In this document: piece after piece, positions 61,076 to 64,000 of the stretch
Numbering within the stretch: position 1 is the first letter of the stretch
Layout: each line of letters starts with the position of its first letter
Assembly (NCBI RefSeq): GCF_003205295.1
Contig: NZ_QJRP01000019.1
Coordinates: 1-64,000 of the forward strand
Source of the DNA: Pseudomonas mosselii
Lineage (GTDB): Bacteria; Pseudomonadota; Gammaproteobacteria; Pseudomonadales; Pseudomonadaceae
DNA: 64,000 nt
Direction: 5' to 3'
Made by a program: the position numbers and the translations under genes
The notes under the pieces: model-generated
What the model was told of the DNA's origin: nothing
Database searches by the model: none
Seen by the model: the letters and a program-made list of their open reading frames with translations, nothing else

Positions 61076-61483
61076 ATGCATGGCGAAACCTCGATTGAAA
61101 AACTCCTCCAGTCCATGAGACCCGTACTCAATGACGGCGAGTATGTCTTTGCCACCGTCACCGACGCCTCACAGCTGCAAGACCTGAACATTGTCGGCAG
61201 CTTCAGGGAGCACGAAGGCTGGACGGTCATCCTGGAGCGAAAGGTCGCGGACGCGATGCAACTGCCCTACACCTACGTGTGCGCCTGGATCACGCTGACC
61301 GTCCACTCCTCCCTCGAAGCCGTTGGCCTGACCGCAGCGTTCGCCACCGCGCTGGGCAAAGCGGGCATCAGCTGCAACGTGGTGGCGGCCTACTACCATG
61401 ACCACATCTTTGTCGGTGTGGACGACGCCCAGAGCGCCATGGCGGTGTTGAAAGCACTTTCAGACACCGCCGGGCAACCCTAA
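61076..61483 (+). CDS. ACT-domain protein (CASTOR/YkgJ-type ACT)
   Basis: A 135-residue protein with an ACT-like fold (GEYVFATVTDASQLQDLNIV near the start; WITLTVHSSLEAVGLTAAFA and NVVAAYYHDHIFVG in the second half). ACT domains of this group bind amino acids and often sense them without a fused enzyme. AGGAG nine bases before the ATG sets the start. It faces the Ada/AlkA gene convergently with seven bases between. Confidence 0.82.
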   Translation: MHGETSIEKLLQSMRPVLNDGEYVFATVTDASQLQDLNIVGSFREHEGWTVILERKVADAMQLPYTYVCAWITLTVHSSLEAVGLTAAFATALGKAGISCNVVAAYYHDHIFVGVDDAQSAMAVLKALSDTAGQP

Positions 61484-61490
61484 GTCAAGG

Positions 61491-62951
61491 TCACGGCTTT
61501 CCCGCCAGCCCTTGCCAGGCCCGCAGCACCGCATAGCCACGCCAGGGGCGCCAGCCCTGCGCAGCTTGCGTAGCGGCGCTGGCACTGTTCACGCCCAGGG
61601 CCTTCTGCAATGCCACGTCACCCGCCGGAAACGCATCGGGCCAGCGCAGCGCGCGCAAGGCGATGTACTGGGCGGTCCAGTCGCCGATGCCGGGCAAGGC
61701 ACGCAACTGGGCGCAGGTGGCCGCGACATCGACGCCGGGGCGCAGCACCAGGCGCCCTTCCCCCACGGCCTCGGCCAGGGCCTTGAGCGCGGCCTGGCGC
61801 TGGCGCGTGATGCCCAGTCGGCCAAGGCCGTCACCACTGGCTGCCGCCAGGGTCGCCGGCGTGGGGAACAGGCGGTCCAGCGCTGCGACGGGGGTCTGGA
61901 TGGGCTCGCCAAAGGCGCCGACCAGGCGCGCGCCCAGCGTGCGTGCGGCGACCACGGTGATTTGCTGGCCGAGCACGGCGCGCACCGCCAGCTCGAAGCC
62001 GTCCAGCGTACCGGGCACACGCATGCCCTCGCTCGCCGGGAACGTGGCCTGCAACACGCCGTGGATCGCCACCGGGTCGGCATCCAGGTCGAACGCGGCC
62101 CGTACGCGGTTGATCAGCGTGGGCAGCACGCTTGCCAGGCTGTCACTGATCGTCACCTGCGCCTGGGCGCGGTCGTCATCAAGGCTCACACTCAACCAGC
62201 CGCTGCATTCCTGCTGGCCCTGCACCAGGCGCACGGTGCGCGTGTACTGCCGGCCCTCCACCCACTCCAGGCCCGGGATGGCGCGCAGGCGCAGGAAGCC
62301 CAGCATCGCCTCGACGTCATAAGGCGGGCGCCAGCCCAGGCGAATGCTCACCCCCTGCCCGTCGGCAGGCAACCGGGCGCGACGCAACGCGCTGGGATTC
62401 AGGCCATAGTGCCGCGAGAATGCATCATTGAACCGCCGCACACTGCCAAAGCCACTGGACAATGCCACCTGGGTCATCGGCAACTGCGTGTCGGCGATCA
62501 GTTGCTTGGCCGCCAGCAGGCGCCGTGTCTGCAGGTACTGCAGCGGCGAGACACCGAACTGCGCCTCGAAGATGCGTCGCAGGTGGCGGTCGCTCACCCC
62601 CAGGTGCCGAGCGATGTCGACCATCGTGCGCACGACCTGCGGCTCGTCCATCAGGCGCGCCGCCTGCACGGCCAGGATGCGCGAGGCATCCTCGGTGCTC
62701 CACGCCACCGTGCGCGGCGCCAGCTCGGGACGACAGCGCAGGCACGGCCTGAAGCCCGCCGCCTCGGCCTGGGCGGCATGACGGTAGAAGCGCAGGTTGT
62801 CGCGCCGTGGCGTTTTCACCCGGCATACCGGCCGACAATAGATACCGGTGCTGGTGACCGCAGCGAAGAAGGCGCCATCGAAACGCGCGTCGTGCGCCTT
62901 AAGGGCCAGGTAGCAGGCATCGCTTTCGGGTGACTCGATGAGGTTTGTCAT
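61491..62951 (-). CDS. alkA: AdaA-AlkA fusion: methyl-phosphotriester sensor with 3-methyladenine glycosylase
   Basis: A 486-residue three-domain protein. The N-terminal Ada zinc domain has C-x3-C ... C-x2-C (YCRPVCRV near residue 38 and CLRCRP near 72); an AraC-type HTH follows (about 85-185; DIARHLGVSDRHLRRIF); then a HhH-GPD glycosylase (about 190-485) with LGQQITVVAART and LPGIGDWTAQYIALRAL carrying the catalytic Asp region. It removes alkylated bases and may self-activate when methylated. The start at 62951 has AGGA eight bases upstream. Confidence 0.92.
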   Translation of the reverse strand: MTNLIESPESDACYLALKAHDARFDGAFFAAVTSTGIYCRPVCRVKTPRRDNLRFYRHAAQAEAAGFRPCLRCRPELAPRTVAWSTEDASRILAVQAARLMDEPQVVRTMVDIARHLGVSDRHLRRIFEAQFGVSPLQYLQTRRLLAAKQLIADTQLPMTQVALSSGFGSVRRFNDAFSRHYGLNPSALRRARLPADGQGVSIRLGWRPPYDVEAMLGFLRLRAIPGLEWVEGRQYTRTVRLVQGQQECSGWLSVSLDDDRAQAQVTISDSLASVLPTLINRVRAAFDLDADPVAIHGVLQATFPASEGMRVPGTLDGFELAVRAVLGQQITVVAARTLGARLVGAFGEPIQTPVAALDRLFPTPATLAAASGDGLGRLGITRQRQAALKALAEAVGEGRLVLRPGVDVAATCAQLRALPGIGDWTAQYIALRALRWPDAFPAGDVALQKALGVNSASAATQAAQGWRPWRGYAVLRAWQGLAGKP

Positions 62952-63036
62952 GAGCGACATCCTATGCCCTGGATTCACTTGAGGCTCGCCATTTTCGGAC
63001 ATATGGCTTGCAGGGCTTCCCCCATCCTGCAGACAA

Positions 63037-63066
63037 CAAAAAATCCGATGCCTTACGGCATCGGAT
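63037..63066 (-). terminator. Rho-independent terminator of the chitinase gene
   Basis: ATCCGATGCC and GGCATCGGAT form a ten-base perfect stem with a four-base loop. On the minus strand it is followed by TTTTTTGTTG, so it terminates the minus-strand chitinase 71 bases downstream of its stop. Confidence 0.9.
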
Positions 63067-63137
63067 TCTCATCGATCGATCAGGTCGGCAGGCCTCGACT
63101 GCCGGGCATCAGGCACGTCTGCCCGATGCGGGTTCGA

Positions 63138-64000
63138 TCAGGCGCCGGTCGGTGCCTTGCGGCTGCGTTGAGCGGACGCCTTGGTGCCATTGATCAGCGG
63201 CCCGTAGCGTCGGCTGAACTCCTGGTTGTAGGGCACGTGGTCCTTGTTGACCCCGTTGTCCCAGTTGACCGACCAGGTCATCAGGCCCTTGATCGACACG
63301 CCCTTGGCATACAGGCGCTTGAACGCGTTGGTCACCGCCGTCGGGTTGATCACGTAGCCGGTGGCGGCGGCGTCGACGTTGGCCGGCAGGCCGATGACGA
63401 ACTTGTCGGCCGGGATCCGGGTGAAGCCGCGGGTGCCGCTGACCAGGCTTTCGGTCAGGTAGAAGAGGAAGTCCTCTTTGAGCGCATCGTTGTTCTGGGC
63501 AATCCAGGCGCCCCTGCCGTTGTTGGCCTCCTGCACCCACAGCCCGTCGCCACCCTGGTTGTAGAACTGCGGGGCGATGAAGTCGTAGTACCCCTCCAGT
63601 GCCTTGAGGTAGTCGACGTAGCGCCCGGCGCTGGTCAGGTAGGGGAACTCCGGTGCCATGCTGATGATGAAATGCTTGCCCTCGGCGGCGTAGTGATCCT
63701 TCACCAGCTTCAGCGCGGCGGGCAGGACGGTCTTGTTGGCGGCGAAGTCGATCGCGCTCTGTTCAAGATCGATGTCCAGCCCGTCGAAACCGTAGGTCTC
63801 CACCAGGCGGATGATTTCATTGGCCAGCGGCTGTTCGTGGCCCGGGTTCAGCGCGATATGCGCATCGGCACCGCCCAGCGACATCAGCACCGCCCGGCCC
63901 TGGCTGTTGAGCACGCCGACCTGGCGGCGGAACTCGGCATCGGACAGGTTGTACGGCTTGAAGGTCGGGATGCCGCTGCCCTTCATGAATGCCACGGCCA
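63138..64000 (-). CDS. GH18 chitinase, C-terminal part (5' end outside window)
   Basis: The frame is open to the right window edge, so only about the last 287 residues are seen. The GH18 catalytic motif DGLDIDLE (FDGLDIDLEQSAIDF) is complete including the acid/base Glu; MSLGGADAHIAL is the substrate-binding strand, and APQFYNQGG and GLMTWSVNWDN are later barrel blocks of ChiD-type bacterial chitinases. It hydrolyses chitin or chito-oligosaccharides, probably outside the cell; whether a signal peptide or binding modules precede cannot be seen. Confidence 0.9.
   Translation of the reverse strand, partial: AVAFMKGSGIPTFKPYNLSDAEFRRQVGVLNSQGRAVLMSLGGADAHIALNPGHEQPLANEIIRLVETYGFDGLDIDLEQSAIDFAANKTVLPAALKLVKDHYAAEGKHFIISMAPEFPYLTSAGRYVDYLKALEGYYDFIAPQFYNQGGDGLWVQEANNGRGAWIAQNNDALKEDFLFYLTESLVSGTRGFTRIPADKFVIGLPANVDAAATGYVINPTAVTNAFKRLYAKGVSIKGLMTWSVNWDNGVNKDHVPYNQEFSRRYGPLINGTKASAQRSRKAPTGA

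Overview
The window is a high-GC, gene-dense stretch of a Pseudomonas chromosome, most likely of the P. putida group. The evidence is: a MexEF-OprN type efflux operon together with its MexS/MexT regulators; a PpSB2-like short LOV photoreceptor with a MerR regulator and a lipid-modifying gene set; MesD/MesX methionine synthesis; PuuR, NrtR and PpnN genes; and about a dozen REP-type palindromes of the 'tgtgggagcggcc...' kind between genes. No rRNA, tRNA, CRISPR array, intact transposon or prophage was found. About 67 genes are called.

Layout. 0-6 kb: end of a catalase-like peroxidase with its cytochrome b561 partner, an MFS exporter behind a candidate Fur box, a PuuR-like regulator, an isomerase/SDR pair divergent from a TetR regulator, and a secreted HExxH protein. 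6-12 kb: mexE-mexF-oprN with a clear terminator. 12-18 kb: small DNA-binding HhH protein, LysE exporter, the NAD-salvage locus nrtR / pncA-pncB with two matching operator candidates, and ppnN. 18-24 kb: SH3 envelope protein, a CPG2-like carboxypeptidase followed directly by glcDEF glycolate oxidase. 24-33 kb: MocR regulator, MFS carrier, deaminase, AhpD-like protein, and a divergent argE/DUF1028 versus flavoprotein/RidA catabolic-looking cluster. 32-41 kb: pirin, phosphoglucomutase, and a two-gene DNA-repair operon (FAN1 nuclease plus a nuclease-helicase fusion) behind a strong LexA box, then an unknown 466-residue protein.

41-48 kb: mexS and mexT are divergent and lie 35 kb from the efflux operon they would control. 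The 3' end of mexT is duplicated 1.1 kb downstream, bracketing a prlF-yhaV toxin-antitoxin pair, which looks like a remnant of an element that used the end of mexT as its attachment site. Next come a flavin reductase, mesD, mesX and divergent metR, an oxygen-dependent folate-independent methionine synthase module with two MetR-box candidates. 48-54 kb: Kup potassium transporter, a DUF3455 protein with an ECF sigma/anti-sigma pair, and an LDH-like malate dehydrogenase. 53-60 kb: a MerR/LOV light-response locus with four TGTACA sites in front of SnoaL-SDR-FAD oxidase-DUF1365-CFA methyltransferase-DUF2878. 60-64 kb: a lipoprotein, an ACT protein, an Ada/AlkA fusion and a truncated GH18 chitinase.

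Functions are inferred from reading the protein sequences and from family knowledge; no database search was run. Start codons were chosen from ribosome-binding sites, family length and overlaps with neighbours.
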